The position numbers were made by a program, and so were the translations under genes. The notes beneath the pieces were generated by a model that saw nothing but the letters and a program-made list of their open reading frames with translations, had not been told where the DNA came from and searched no databases. From Nocardioides renjunii (GTDB taxonomy: Bacteria > Actinomycetota > Actinomycetes > Propionibacteriales > Nocardioidaceae), in NCBI RefSeq assembly GCF_034661175.1, contig NZ_CP141058.1:496001-560000 (forward strand): a stretch of 64,000 bases of DNA, written 5' to 3'. Every line of letters begins with the position of its first letter. The stretch's first letter is position 1. Below are positions 53,081-62,255 of the stretch, in pieces.

Positions 53081-53764
53081 TCAGAAGTGGCGCCACCACA
53101 GGTTGACCGCGTAGTCGACCGTCGTGCCGGTGTGCGAGGCCAGCGCTTCCTCGGCGGCCTCGGGCGGCAGCTCGATGCGCACCACGGACTCGAGGTCCGC
53201 CCTCGACCCGAAGGACCACCCCATGTCGATCGGGCGGCGCTGCCAGCCGCGCGTCGACCAGAACCGCTCCACCGCGTCGGGGTCCACCTCGGGGAAGCCG
53301 CGGCGGAACCACGCGCCGAAGGTGGAGCGCGTGGGGTCGTTGTCGACGACGAACGCCGTGCCCCCGCGGCGTACGACCCGATCGAGCTCGCGCAGCCCAG
53401 GCTCGCAGCCCGGGCCGAAGAAGTAGGCCCAGCGCGCGTGCGCCACGTCGACCGACGCGTCGGGCACGGGCAGCTCCTCCGCCCTGCCCGCCAGGACGCT
53501 CACGTGCGGCAAGGACCGCGTACGGCGGCGGGCGAGCGCGACCAGCGGGGGATGGGGCTCCACGCCGATGACCCGGGTCGCGGACCCGGCCCACCGGGGG
53601 AGGTGGAAGCCGCTGCCGCAGCCGACGTCGAGCAGCGTGCGTCCGGCCCAGTCGCCGATCTCGCGCATGCCGGTGGCGATGCGGTCCTCGGGGTCGGCCG
53701 CGCGGTTCTCGAGCTCGTAGAGCTCGGGGGTGTTCCAGATGTTGGGAGAGGGGCGGACCCTCAC
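53081..53764 (-). CDS. Class I SAM-dependent methyltransferase
   Basis: About 227 residues. TLLDVGCGSGFHLPRWAG is SAM motif I, VIGVEPHPPLVALARRR motif II and LRELDRVVRRGGTAFVVDND the post-III region of a Methyltransf_11 enzyme. The GTG at 53764 overlaps the upstream stop (GTGA), so it is co-translated with the VOC-type gene. The substrate is unknown. Confidence 0.83.
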   Translation of the reverse strand: MRVRPSPNIWNTPELYELENRAADPEDRIATGMREIGDWAGRTLLDVGCGSGFHLPRWAGSATRVIGVEPHPPLVALARRRTRSLPHVSVLAGRAEELPVPDASVDVAHARWAYFFGPGCEPGLRELDRVVRRGGTAFVVDNDPTRSTFGAWFRRGFPEVDPDAVERFWSTRGWQRRPIDMGWSFGSRADLESVVRIELPPEAAEEALASHTGTTVDYAVNLWWRHF

Positions 53765-54399
53765 ATCCTGACCAGGCCCCGGGGGGTCTGCAGCTGCACC
53801 GCGACGATGCCGGGGGTGCCGTTGGGGGCGACCCACTCGACCTTGACGTCCTCGAGCGGGGCCTCGACGGTCTCGCCAAGCCACTCGCTGACCCGCTGCG
53901 GGTCGCCGGCGATCTCGAGGCAGGCCAGCGAGAAGTCGCCGCTGGCGCCGTTGCTCGGGTGCAGCTCGGACGGCGTGAGCCACTGGATGAAGAACGGCAG
54001 CTGCGGGTCGGAGATCAGGCCGTTGACGCCGATCTGCTGCCACAGCAGCTCGGTGCCGTCGGGGCGGTGGCGGTTGCCCTTGACCGACTCGCGGCCCAGC
54101 CGCGTCTCGATGGTGGCGATGTCGGACACGGCCACGACCCAGCCCATCCAGCCGCCGCCGAGGGCGGAGCGGGCACGGACGGCCTGACCGAAGGGAGCCT
54201 TGTCGCTGGCGGGGTGGTCGAGGACCTCGACGACCTCCATGTAGGTGCCGCCGGCCAGCGGGAGGATCATGTTGCGGGTGCCGAAACGGGGGTGCACGCC
54301 ACCGTCGATGAACGTCGTCCCGAGCAGCCCCCCGAGGCGCTGGGCGGTGCTGGCGAGTCCATCAGGTCCGGCGGCGAAGCTGACGTGGTCCAGGCGCAT
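53761..54399 (-). CDS. VOC/glyoxalase-like domain protein
   Basis: About 212 residues. LDHVSFAAGPDGLASTAQRLGGLLG starts a Glyoxalase-like (VOC) fold; MEVVEVLDHPAS and a second half with PFFIQWLT follow. VOC proteins use a metal for isomerase, dioxygenase or resistance reactions; the exact role cannot be told. The ATG at 54399 begins the conserved core; a Met twelve codons upstream is possible. It is coupled to the methyltransferase gene. Confidence 0.78.
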   Translation of the reverse strand: MRLDHVSFAAGPDGLASTAQRLGGLLGTTFIDGGVHPRFGTRNMILPLAGGTYMEVVEVLDHPASDKAPFGQAVRARSALGGGWMGWVVAVSDIATIETRLGRESVKGNRHRPDGTELLWQQIGVNGLISDPQLPFFIQWLTPSELHPSNGASGDFSLACLEIAGDPQRVSEWLGETVEAPLEDVKVEWVAPNGTPGIVAVQLQTPRGLVRM

Positions 54400-54490
54400 G
54401 CAGAGATTCTGAGCCTGTTCCCTCCCGGCAGCCACACCGGGGGTCAGGTCTCTTGACGTCGACAGATCGCTGTCGAAGGTCCGGCCAGCC

Positions 54491-55267
54491 TCAGCGCGGG
54501 TCGGCCGGGTGCAGCGCGAGGGCCGACCGGGAGCGGGTGTGCGCCACGCAGTGGCGGCTCAGCTCGGCGTACGCCTCGACGCCCATCAGCTCGACCAGCT
54601 CCGCCTCGTGGGTGACCCAGACCGGCTCCAGGGCGACGTGGGCCTCGGTGTTGCCCGAGCAGTACCAGTCGAGGTCGTGGCCGCCCGGGCCCCAGCCGCG
54701 CCGGTCGTACTCGCCGATGGACACCTCGGTGTAGGCCGTCCCGTCCTGGCGCTCGACGTTGCGGAACTGGCGACGGATCGGCAGCTGCCAGCACACGTCG
54801 GGCTTGGTCTCCAGCGGGTTGCGGCCCTGCTGCAGCGCCAGGCCGTGCAGCGCGCACCCGGCGCCGCCCGGGCCGGTGGCGGGAGCGAAGTCGACCCGGT
54901 TGTGGAACACGCACGCCTGCTGGCCGTCGACCTCGACGGTCAGCGTCTTGCGCTCGCCGTCCTCGTCGGTCTCGATCCAGTCCGACTTCCGCACCGACCG
55001 CCGCGGGTGGAGCTGCCAGTCGTCGGGGGTCAGCTGGGCGACGAAGCCGGCCACCCGTCGCTCGTCGTCCTTGTCCGCGAAGTGGGCACCCAGCGTGCAG
55101 CAGCCCACGTCGGGTGCGTCGGCGTAGATGCCCTGGCAGCCCTGCCCGAAGATGCACATGTAGGAGGACGTCAGCCAGGTCAGGTCGCACCGGAAGACCT
55201 GCGTCTCGTCGGCCGGGTCGGCGAACTCGACGAACGCGCGGGGGAAGACCAGGTCGACTTCGGGCAC
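54491..55267 (-). CDS. Conserved actinobacterial protein with many cysteines, unknown function
   Basis: About 258 residues, with at least eight cysteines in patterns such as [23 protein letters not shown] and CWQLP, plus conserved His residues. This spacing suggests a metal or iron-sulfur centre, as in DUF3109/YkgJ-type proteins, but the match is not certain. No signal peptide is seen. GTG at 55267 lies six bases after TAGGGT, supporting a leaderless start. It is divergent from the ppx/gppA gene. Confidence 0.7.
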   Translation of the reverse strand: MPEVDLVFPRAFVEFADPADETQVFRCDLTWLTSSYMCIFGQGCQGIYADAPDVGCCTLGAHFADKDDERRVAGFVAQLTPDDWQLHPRRSVRKSDWIETDEDGERKTLTVEVDGQQACVFHNRVDFAPATGPGGAGCALHGLALQQGRNPLETKPDVCWQLPIRRQFRNVERQDGTAYTEVSIGEYDRRGWGPGGHDLDWYCSGNTEAHVALEPVWVTHEAELVELMGVEAYAELSRHCVAHTRSRSALALHPADPR

Positions 55268-55273
55268 TCCACA

Positions 55274-55305
55274 ACCCTAGTCGCGCACCGCAGCCCTAGT
55301 AGCGT
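55274..55305. promoter_or_regulatory. Divergent leaderless promoters (TAGGGT and TAGCGT)
   Basis: On the minus strand TAGGGT (55274-55279) is six bases before GTG 55267. On the plus strand TAGCGT (55300-55305) is seven bases before ATG 55313. Confidence 0.5.
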
Positions 55306-55312
55306 GGCGGTC

Positions 55313-56263
55313 ATGCGCCTGGGCGTCCTCGACATCGGATCCAACACCGGCCACCTGCTGGTGGTCGACGCGCACGGCGGCGCCGCGCCCCTCCCGGCGT
55401 CCTCGCACAAGCAGGCCCTGCGCCTGGCCGAGCACCTCGACGACGAGGGCGCGGTCACGCAGAAGGGCATCGACGCCCTCACCGACTTCTGCGCCTCGGC
55501 CACCGAGATCGCCGGCGACAAGGGCTGCGAGGAGATGCTCGGCTTCGCCACCTCGGCCGTGCGCGACGCGGTCAACTCCGACGAGGTGCTGGCCCACGTC
55601 GAGGAGCACAGCGGGGTCCGGCTCGAGGTGCTGTCGGGCGAGGACGAGGCGCGGCTGACGTTCCTGGCCGTACGCCGCTGGTTCGGGTGGTCGGCCGGGC
55701 GGCTGGTGGTCTTCGACATCGGCGGCGGCTCGCTGGAGATCGCCGGCGGCACCGACGAGGCGCCCGACGTGGCGTGGTCGCTGCCCCTCGGCGCCGCCCG
55801 CGTGGCCCGTACGGCGTTCCGCGACGGGCCGCACCGGGCCACCGAGGACGACGTCCGCGGCCTCCGCAAGCAGATCCGCGCCGAGATCGCCCGCGACGCC
55901 GGCCACCTGCTGCGAGGTGGCGTACCGGACCGCGCGGCGGCCACGTCGAAGACGTTCCGCTCGCTCGCCCGCATCTGCGGCGCCGCGCCGAGCGCCGACG
56001 GCCCGCTGGTCCCGCGCGCGCTCGAGCTGGCGACGCTCTCGGGCTGGATCCCCAAGCTGATGGCGCTCTCCCCCGAGGAGCTCGCCTCCCTGCCGGGCGT
56101 CTCGCCGAGCCGCACCCACCAGATCGTGGCGGGAGCGCTGGTGGCCGAGGCCTGCATGGACATCTTCGACCTCCCCGAGCTCGAGATCTGCCCGTGGGCG
56201 CTGCGCGAGGGCGTCATCCTCGAGCGGCTCGACCGGATCTCCGTGGTCTCGAGGCGGCGCTGA
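55313..56263 (+). CDS. Ppx/GppA family exopolyphosphatase
   Basis: About 316 residues. [16 protein letters not shown] is the phosphate-1 loop, [16 protein letters not shown] and [15 protein letters not shown] further ASKHA motifs. It hydrolyses polyphosphate or pppGpp; this short form lacks the C-terminal HD domain, like mycobacterial Ppx1/Ppx2. TAGCGT seven bases upstream sets the start. An epimerase-like gene follows two bases after the stop, so the two probably form an operon. Confidence 0.92.
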   Translation: MRLGVLDIGSNTGHLLVVDAHGGAAPLPASSHKQALRLAEHLDDEGAVTQKGIDALTDFCASATEIAGDKGCEEMLGFATSAVRDAVNSDEVLAHVEEHSGVRLEVLSGEDEARLTFLAVRRWFGWSAGRLVVFDIGGGSLEIAGGTDEAPDVAWSLPLGAARVARTAFRDGPHRATEDDVRGLRKQIRAEIARDAGHLLRGGVPDRAAATSKTFRSLARICGAAPSADGPLVPRALELATLSGWIPKLMALSPEELASLPGVSPSRTHQIVAGALVAEACMDIFDLPELEICPWALREGVILERLDRISVVSRRR

Positions 56264-56265
56264 TC

Positions 56266-57063
56266 ATGACCGCCACGCCCCTGATCGGCCTCTCCACCGC
56301 CTCGGTCTACCCCGAGTCGACGGCGCACGCCTTCGGTTGGGCCGCCTCCCTGGGCTACGACGCCGTCGAGGTGATGGTCGGCATCGACGCCCTGAGCCAG
56401 CAGGTGGACGCCGTCAAGAAGCTGAGCGACCACCACCGGGTGCCGATCTGCGCCGTCCACGCCCCGTGCCTGCTCTTCACGCAGCGGGTCTGGGGCACCG
56501 ACCCGTGGGTCAAGCTGGAGAAGTCGGCGGAGATGGCCCACGCGGTCGGCGCCGACGTGGTCGTCGTCCACCCGCCGTTCCGCTGGCAGAAGGACTACGC
56601 AGCCGGCTTCGTCGAGGGCATCGCGTCGCTCGAGGCCCGCACCGGCATCGCCTTCGCGGTCGAGAACATGTATCCGTGGCGGGCCTCGTCGCGGCGCGGC
56701 ATGGAGATGTACCTCCCCGGCTGGGACCCCAGCGAGCAGGACTACGCCCACACCACGATCGACCTCTCCCACGCCGCCATCGCGCGCTCCGACGTCGTCG
56801 AGATGGCCCAGCGGATGGGCGAGACGCTGCGCCACGTGCACCTCACCGACGGCAGCGGCTCGGCCAAGGACGAGCACCTCGTCCCGGGCCGCGGGATCAT
56901 GGGCGCCGCCGGGTTCCTCGAGCACCTCGCCGGCACCGGCTTCGCCGGCCACGTGGTGCTCGAGATCAACACCCGCCGCGCCGCCGGCCGCGCCGAGCGC
57001 GAGCTCGACCTGACCGAGTCCCTCGAGTTCGCCCGGACCCACCTCGGGGTGACCACGCCGTGA
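56266..57063 (+). CDS. Sugar phosphate isomerase/epimerase (AP endonuclease family 2 TIM barrel)
   Basis: About 265 residues. [46 protein letters not shown] and [21 protein letters not shown] give metal-binding Glu, His and Asp residues of the xylose isomerase-like TIM barrel. It usually follows ppx/gppA in actinobacteria, but its substrate is unknown. The TetR-type gene starts inside its stop (GTGA). Confidence 0.85.
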   Translation: MTATPLIGLSTASVYPESTAHAFGWAASLGYDAVEVMVGIDALSQQVDAVKKLSDHHRVPICAVHAPCLLFTQRVWGTDPWVKLEKSAEMAHAVGADVVVVHPPFRWQKDYAAGFVEGIASLEARTGIAFAVENMYPWRASSRRGMEMYLPGWDPSEQDYAHTTIDLSHAAIARSDVVEMAQRMGETLRHVHLTDGSGSAKDEHLVPGRGIMGAAGFLEHLAGTGFAGHVVLEINTRRAAGRAERELDLTESLEFARTHLGVTTP

Positions 57064-57665
57064 CCGCGCCGGCGGCCGCCCGCGCGTCCCGCGGACGCCG
57101 ACCGGGTGCGCCGGACACCCGCGCCGAGGTGCTCGCCGCCGCGCGGGCGTCGTTCGCCGAGAAGGGCTTCCGCGGCACGACCATCCGCGGGGTGGCCTCC
57201 GCCGCCGGCGTCGACCCCGCCCTCGTGCACCACTACTTCGGCACCAAGGACGACCTCTTCGTCGCCGCCCTCGAGATCCCCGTCGACCCGCGCGAGGTGC
57301 TCGCCCCCGTGGTCGCCGCCGGTCCCGACGGCGCGGGGGAGCGGCTGCTGCGCACCTTTCTCGGCGTCTGGGACGACCCGGCGATCCGGCCGGGCCTGCT
57401 CGCGATGGTCCGCTCGCTGCTCGCCGACGACGACGGCGGGCTGGTGCGCCAGGCGTTCATCCCGGTGGTGGTCGGGCCGCTGCTCGCCGAGCTGGTCCCC
57501 GACCGGCCTGAGGCGCGCATCCCCCTCGTCGCCAGCCAGGTGGTCGGCCTCATCGTCACCCGCTACGTCATCGCGCTGCCGCCGATGGCCGACATGCCCG
57601 CCGACGAGGTCGTCGCCCGCATCGGGCCGGTGCTGCAGCACTACCTGACCGGCGACCTGCCGTGA
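57060..57665 (+). CDS. TetR-family transcriptional regulator
   Basis: About 201 residues. The N-terminal helix-turn-helix is [45 protein letters not shown]; the C-terminal part is an all-helical ligand domain ([12 protein letters not shown]). It is the third gene of the ppx operon, with four-base overlap. The palindrome CATCCGCA-N4-TGCGGATG lies 42 bases downstream, before the peroxidase gene, and is a candidate operator. Confidence 0.9.
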   Translation: MTAPAAARASRGRRPGAPDTRAEVLAAARASFAEKGFRGTTIRGVASAAGVDPALVHHYFGTKDDLFVAALEIPVDPREVLAPVVAAGPDGAGERLLRTFLGVWDDPAIRPGLLAMVRSLLADDDGGLVRQAFIPVVVGPLLAELVPDRPEARIPLVASQVVGLIVTRYVIALPPMADMPADEVVARIGPVLQHYLTGDLP

Positions 57666-57706
57666 CCGCCACGGCCTGACCAGTGCGGCCCGGGGCCGAG
57701 CCGCAA

Positions 57707-57726
57707 CATCCGCAGGATTGCGGATG
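57707..57726. promoter_or_regulatory. Palindrome between TetR-type gene and peroxidase, candidate operator
   Basis: CATCCGCA, ggat, TGCGGATG: a perfect 8-bp inverted repeat about 75 bases before the peroxidase start. It could be the TetR-type binding site or a weak terminator. Confidence 0.4.
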
Positions 57727-57798
57727 CGCCCGGTGCTGGCGCGGGTGGAGGGTGGGCCGACAGCTCACCGACATCCCACCGGCAGACGAGGGCACGCC

Positions 57799-59454
57799 AT
57801 GGCACAGGGAACGGCACCCGCACCCGAGCACACCCCCGGCCACGCCTCGCGGCACGGCCGGGAGAGCTTCTACATCGAGGGCGAGGGGGTCGTCGGGTCC
57901 ACCGACCCCGGGGCCGCACCACCGACCACGGCGCGGGCCAACACGACGGCCGCCCGGGGTCCGGCCCTCGCCGCCGCGCCGACCTTCCGCTTCTCGCGCC
58001 TCGGGCCGCCCGGCGTACGCCTGCCCGAGGCCACGCTGCGCAAGGTGGCCCTCGCCATGACGGGCGGCTCCGTGGTGGACGGGACGATCCCGGCCGGGTT
58101 CACCTACCTCGGCCAGTTCGTCGACCACGACCTGACCTTCGACGCCACCACCGTCGCCTTCGGCGACAGCGTCTCGCCGGCCGCGCTGCTGCAGGGGCGC
58201 TCGCCGACCCTCGACCTCGACAGCCTCTACGGCGCCGGCCCGCTCGACGGCGTCTCCGCCGACTTCTACGAGGCCGACCGCACCCGCCTCAAGGTCGGCC
58301 GGACCACGAAGATCGGCGGCGACCGGGCGCGGGTCGGCTTCGACGTGCCCCGCGTCGGCGGCCCCGGAGCCGGCCGGGGCAAGGCGGCCATCCCCGACCG
58401 CCGCAACGACGAGAACCTCGTGGTCGCGCAGACGCACGCCGCGATGATCCGCTTCCACAACCGCGTCGTCGCGGGCCTCGGCCCGGCCACCCCGCCCGCC
58501 GAGCGGTTCGAGAAGGCGCGGCGCAAGGTGGTGCTGCACTACCAGTGGATGCTGCGCACCGACTACCTTCCGAAGATCTGCGACGGCGACGTCGTCACCG
58601 ACGTCTTCACCACCGGTCGCAAGGTGGTCGACCCGGGCGCCGACCCGTTGACGATGCCGACCATGCCGGTCGAGTTCTCCGTCGCGGCGTTCCGGCTCGG
58701 GCACGCCATGGTGCGCGAGGCGTACGACTGGAACGCCCGCTTCCCGGACGGCTCGGGGTCCCTCGACCTGCTGTTCTTCTTCTCCGGCACGAGCGGCGGC
58801 GTCGGCAACGGGGACCCGACGCTGCCGTCGAACTGGATCGCGGACTGGCGCCGGCTCTACCGCTTCTCGCAGGTCGGCCACGACGAGCTCAAGCCGCCGC
58901 CGGGGGAGTTCAACCTGGCCCGGCGCATCGACACCCGCCTCGTCGACCCCCTGGCGGCCCTGCCGAAGGGCTCCTTCGACGGCAGCGTCTCCGACGAGGC
59001 GACCATCCGCGCCAACCTCGCCTTCCGCAACCTGGTCCGCGCACGGATGCTCCGGCTCGCCAGCGGGCAGCAGATGGCCGAGCTGATGCGCGCGAGCGGG
59101 GTGCCGGTGACGACCCTGACGCGGGCACAGCTGCGCGACGGCGCCGGCGGGCCCGGCTCCGCGCAGCTGGACTCGCTGACCGACGCCCAGCGTGACGCCT
59201 TCCTGGCCGACACCCCGCTGTGGTTCTACGTCCTGCGCGAGGCCGAGCTCAACGACGGCCGCCTCACCGGCGTCGGCGCCCGGCTCGTGGTGGAGACGTT
59301 CCACCGGGCGATGGAGGGCAGCACCCACTCGATCGTGCGCAACCCCGCGTTCCGGCCCGACCTCGGCGAGAAGGACGGGCGCTTCCGGATGGCCGACCTG
59401 CTGCTGGTCGCGTTCGAGGGCCAGGAGGCGCTGCTGGCGCCGCTGGGGGACTGA
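57799..59454 (+). CDS. Animal-type haem peroxidase family protein
   Basis: About 551 residues. GQFVDHDLTFD carries the distal His (about 110), NLVVAQTHAAMIRFHNRVV the helix around the catalytic region, and AFRLGHAMVREAYDWN the proximal His (about 302). These match the myeloperoxidase/cyclooxygenase superfamily, which is uncommon in bacteria. No signal peptide or membrane helix is obvious. It may oxidise halides or organic substrates with peroxide. The ATG at 57799 is inside a longer frame; no strong ribosome-binding site is seen. A palindromic repeat follows the gene. Confidence 0.87.
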   Translation: MAQGTAPAPEHTPGHASRHGRESFYIEGEGVVGSTDPGAAPPTTARANTTAARGPALAAAPTFRFSRLGPPGVRLPEATLRKVALAMTGGSVVDGTIPAGFTYLGQFVDHDLTFDATTVAFGDSVSPAALLQGRSPTLDLDSLYGAGPLDGVSADFYEADRTRLKVGRTTKIGGDRARVGFDVPRVGGPGAGRGKAAIPDRRNDENLVVAQTHAAMIRFHNRVVAGLGPATPPAERFEKARRKVVLHYQWMLRTDYLPKICDGDVVTDVFTTGRKVVDPGADPLTMPTMPVEFSVAAFRLGHAMVREAYDWNARFPDGSGSLDLLFFFSGTSGGVGNGDPTLPSNWIADWRRLYRFSQVGHDELKPPPGEFNLARRIDTRLVDPLAALPKGSFDGSVSDEATIRANLAFRNLVRARMLRLASGQQMAELMRASGVPVTTLTRAQLRDGAGGPGSAQLDSLTDAQRDAFLADTPLWFYVLREAELNDGRLTGVGARLVVETFHRAMEGSTHSIVRNPAFRPDLGEKDGRFRMADLLLVAFEGQEALLAPLGD

Positions 59455-59474
59455 GGACCTCTTTCCCGAGCTCG

Positions 59475-59526
59475 AGCGGTGAGTGAGGCAGGTTCTGGCG
59501 GGTCAGAACCTGCCTCACTCACCGCT
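59475..59526. repeat. Perfect 23-bp palindrome of the dispersed REP-like family
   Basis: AGCGGTGAGTGAGGCAGG (start of left arm, 59475-59497), six-base loop GCGGGT, complementary arm 59504-59526. The core is identical to the units at 23336-23509. It lies between the peroxidase stop and an ABC gene promoter and could terminate the former. Confidence 0.85.
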
Positions 59527-59543
59527 TTGCGTTCCGGCCGGGG

Positions 59544-59572
59544 TTGACGCGCTTCGGCTCCCGGCGCACAAT
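59544..59572 (+). promoter_or_regulatory. TTGACG-N17-CACAAT promoter of ABC exporter genes
   Basis: A near-consensus housekeeping -35 (59544-59549), a 17-base spacer and CACAAT (59567-59572), followed by seven bases and ATG 59580. It is the clearest two-part promoter in the window. Confidence 0.6.
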
Positions 59573-59579
59573 TCAACAC

Positions 59580-60299
59580 ATGATGAAAAACGTCGTCGAG
59601 GTACGCGACCTGGTCGTCGTACGCGGTGAGCGCGAGGTGCTGCCCGGCATCTCGCTGGACGTCCCGGCCGGGGTGACCGGCCTGCTCGGACCGAGCGGCT
59701 GCGGCAAGAGCACGCTGCTGCGCTGCCTCGTCGGCGCGCAGCGGGTGCGGTCGGGGACCGTCGAGGTCCTCGGCTCGCCTGCCGGCAGTGCCGACCTGCG
59801 CACCCGGATCGGGTACGTCACCCAGGCGGCGAGCGTCTACGACGACCTGACCGTGGCGGAGAACCTGTCGTTCTTCGCCCGGGTGCTCGGCGTGGACCGG
59901 TCGTCGGTGGACCGGGCGATCGAGGCCGTCTCGCTCGGCGACCACCGTGACCAGGTCGTCGGCCGGCTGTCCGGCGGTCAGCGCAGCCGGGCCGGGCTGG
60001 CCGTAGCGCTGCTCGGGGAGCCCGACCTCCTCGTGCTCGACGAGCCGACCGTCGGCCTGGACCCGGTCCTGCGCCGCGACCTCTGGGCCCTCTTCCACCG
60101 GATCGCCGACGGCGGCGCGGCGGTGCTCGTCTCCAGCCACGTGATGGACGAGGCGGAGCGGTGCCACCGCCTGCTGCTGATGCGCGAGGGGCGGATCATC
60201 GCCGACGGCTCGCCCGACGAGGTCCGCGAGCGCACCGGGGCCGCCGACGTGGAGCAGGCCTTCCTGCGCCTCGTCGAGGGACGGGAGGAGGTGGCATGA
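59580..60299 (+). CDS. ABC-2-type exporter ATPase
   Basis: About 239 residues. Walker A GPSGCGKST, signature LSGGQRSRAGLAVAL, Walker B LLVLDEPTVGLD and H-loop VSSHVMDEA. It belongs to the multidrug/nodulation-type exporters. The ATG at 59580 fits the promoter; ATG at 59583 is equally possible. The stop overlaps the permease gene (ATGA). The exported substrate is unknown. Confidence 0.9.
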   Translation: MMKNVVEVRDLVVVRGEREVLPGISLDVPAGVTGLLGPSGCGKSTLLRCLVGAQRVRSGTVEVLGSPAGSADLRTRIGYVTQAASVYDDLTVAENLSFFARVLGVDRSSVDRAIEAVSLGDHRDQVVGRLSGGQRSRAGLAVALLGEPDLLVLDEPTVGLDPVLRRDLWALFHRIADGGAAVLVSSHVMDEAERCHRLLLMREGRIIADGSPDEVRERTGAADVEQAFLRLVEGREEVA

Positions 60300-61033
60300 C
60301 GCCGCGCGTCACGCTCGCCGTCGCCGGGCGGGTGCTCACCCAGGTCCGCCGCGACCACCGCACGCTCGCGATGCTGATGGTCGTCCCGTGCCTGCTGATC
60401 AGCCTGCTGTGGTGGATGTTCCAGGAGCTGCCCGGCGACCTCTTCGACACGTTCGGGCCGGGACTGCTGGCGATGTTCCCCTTCATCGTGATGTTCCTCG
60501 TGACGAGCGTGACCACCCTGCGCGAGCGCTCCTCCGGCACCCTCGAACGGCTCCTCACGATGCCGATGGGCAAGCTCGACTTCCTCGTCGGCTACGCCCT
60601 CGCCTTCGGCCTGCTCGCCGCGGTCCAGGCGGCGCTGGCCGTCGCGGTCAGCGTGGGCCTGCTCGGCCTCGACGTGCAGGGCCCCGTCTGGCTGCTGGGC
60701 GTCGTGGCCGTCGCCGACGCCGTCCTCGGCACGGCGCTCGGGCTGCTCGTCAGCGCGTTCGCCACGACGGAGTTCCAGGCGGTGCAGTTCATGCCGGCCT
60801 TCGTGCTGCCGCAGATCCTGCTCTGCGGGCTCTTCGTGCCGCGCGACCAGATGCCCGACGTGCTCGAGGCCGTCAGCGGCGTGCTTCCCCTGTCGTACGC
60901 CGTCGACGCCATGCAGGAGCTCGTCGGGGCCGCGGACACGGCGGAGGTCTGGCGCAACGTGGTCGTCGTGTGCTGCTTCGCGCTCGCCGCGCTCGGCCTG
61001 GGGGCGGCGACCCTCAGGCGTCGGACGCCCTGA
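60296..61033 (+). CDS. ABC-2-type exporter permease
   Basis: About 245 residues with six membrane helices in ABC-2 arrangement; VTTLRERSSGTLERLLTMPMGKLDFLVGYAL is the typical coupling segment and GLFVPRDQMPDVLEAVSGVLPLSYAVDAM the C-terminal signature. It works with the preceding ATPase. Its last 20 bases overlap the end of a convergent small membrane-protein gene. Confidence 0.9.
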   Translation: MTPRVTLAVAGRVLTQVRRDHRTLAMLMVVPCLLISLLWWMFQELPGDLFDTFGPGLLAMFPFIVMFLVTSVTTLRERSSGTLERLLTMPMGKLDFLVGYALAFGLLAAVQAALAVAVSVGLLGLDVQGPVWLLGVVAVADAVLGTALGLLVSAFATTEFQAVQFMPAFVLPQILLCGLFVPRDQMPDVLEAVSGVLPLSYAVDAMQELVGAADTAEVWRNVVVVCCFALAALGLGAATLRRRTP

Positions 61034-61406
61034 CCAGGGTGAACAGCCACGCCGCGACGCCGAAGAGGACGGCGTACATCACGGTCAGCATGACGACGTC
61101 GCCGATGGAGGCGCTCGCCCCGTCGGCGACGACCAGGCCGACGGCGACGGCACCGGCGACGAGCGTGGTGACGGCCGCGGCGGCGAGCGCGAGGGCCATC
61201 CCGCCGGCGCGGAACCGGGTGGCGACGGCGACCAGCAGGCCGACGGCCGGGGCCGCGAGGTAGACCGCGTCGCGGTCACCGTCGCCGACGATGCCGAGCG
61301 CGCCGATGCCGAGCAGCAGGAACAGGACGGTGCCGAGCGACACCGCCGCGGCCAGCCCGTAGCGGGCGCGCGGGGTGGCGGGCAGTGCGGACAGGAGAGC
61401 GGACAT
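61014..61406 (-). CDS. Small four-helix membrane protein, unknown
   Basis: About 130 residues with four hydrophobic helices (about 17-37, 47-64, 70-92 and 100-124). No family is recognised. GAGGAG lies about five bases before the ATG at 61406, giving a good start. It lies downstream of an ABC exporter pair on the same strand with an 81-base gap and may be its third gene. It overlaps the convergent permease gene by 20 bases. Confidence 0.65.
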   Translation of the reverse strand: MSALLSALPATPRARYGLAAAVSLGTVLFLLLGIGALGIVGDGDRDAVYLAAPAVGLLVAVATRFRAGGMALALAAAAVTTLVAGAVAVGLVVADGASASIGDVVMLTVMYAVLFGVAAWLFTLVRASDA

Positions 61407-61487
61407 GGGTCCTCCTCGCGATCAAGGATCGCAGGTCGTGGTGGTGAGGTGTGGGTCGTGGAAAGACGTGGACGCAGGCCGGACGGG

Positions 61488-62255
61488 TCAGCGGTCGGCG
61501 TCGGTGGCCAGCAGCCGCCAGCCGCCCGCGACCAGCGCGGCCAGGCCCCAGGCGGCGAGGGTGAGGCGGGCCGAGGTGGTGGTCATGTCGTCGCGCGGGC
61601 CCTCGCCGAAGATGAGGAACAGCGCTCCGGAGCCGGGCAGGTGGGTCGCGACGTCGAGGGTCCACTCGTAGGGCAGCTGGGCCAGCAGCAGCGGGCCGAC
61701 GAGCATGAGGGCGATGGCGAGGACCAGTGCGGCGGCGGTGCTGCGGGTCGCCAGGCCGAGCCCGACCCCCAGCAGCGCTCCGGACCCCAGGATGAAGCCG
61801 AGGTCGCCTGCCATCTCCAGCCCGTCCACGAGGGGTAGGCCGAGGTGCGGCACGAACGACCAGACGACCGTCGCCCCCGCGAGGACGAGGCCCACGCCGA
61901 GCAGGGTCGTGGTCGCGACGACCACCACCGTGCGCGCGGCCAGCAGGATGCCGCGGCGCGGCGTCCACTGCAGCGTCGGCACGATCCCGCCGGTCGCGTG
62001 GTCGGCCGTCGAGACGACGACGGCCATCGCGAGGATGCCGAACAGCGCGAACATCCCGGTGAACCGCGCCCCGTCCCAGGCCGTCGACCCGGGTGTGATG
62101 TCCGAGGGGTCCGCGGCCGCGTCGCTGCCGATGACGGCGCCGAAGCCCAGCACCACCACGGCGAGGACGACGGCGAAGATCCAGCTCGAGCGCACGGACC
62201 AGATGCGGGACCACTCGGCGCGACCGGTGCGCGCCAGGGCGAGGGCGGGGCTCAT
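61488..62255 (-). CDS. ABC transporter permease (ABC-2-like)
   Basis: About 255 residues with six membrane helices and no soluble domain. The layout SSWIFAVVLAVVVLGFGAVIGS, MFALFGILAMAVVVSTADHATGGIVPTLQWTPRRG resembles bacitracin/lantibiotic-type ABC-2 permeases. It overlaps the upstream ATPase gene (ATGA), so the two make one exporter. Confidence 0.82.
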   Translation of the reverse strand: MSPALALARTGRAEWSRIWSVRSSWIFAVVLAVVVLGFGAVIGSDAAADPSDITPGSTAWDGARFTGMFALFGILAMAVVVSTADHATGGIVPTLQWTPRRGILLAARTVVVVATTTLLGVGLVLAGATVVWSFVPHLGLPLVDGLEMAGDLGFILGSGALLGVGLGLATRSTAAALVLAIALMLVGPLLLAQLPYEWTLDVATHLPGSGALFLIFGEGPRDDMTTTSARLTLAAWGLAALVAGGWRLLATDADR

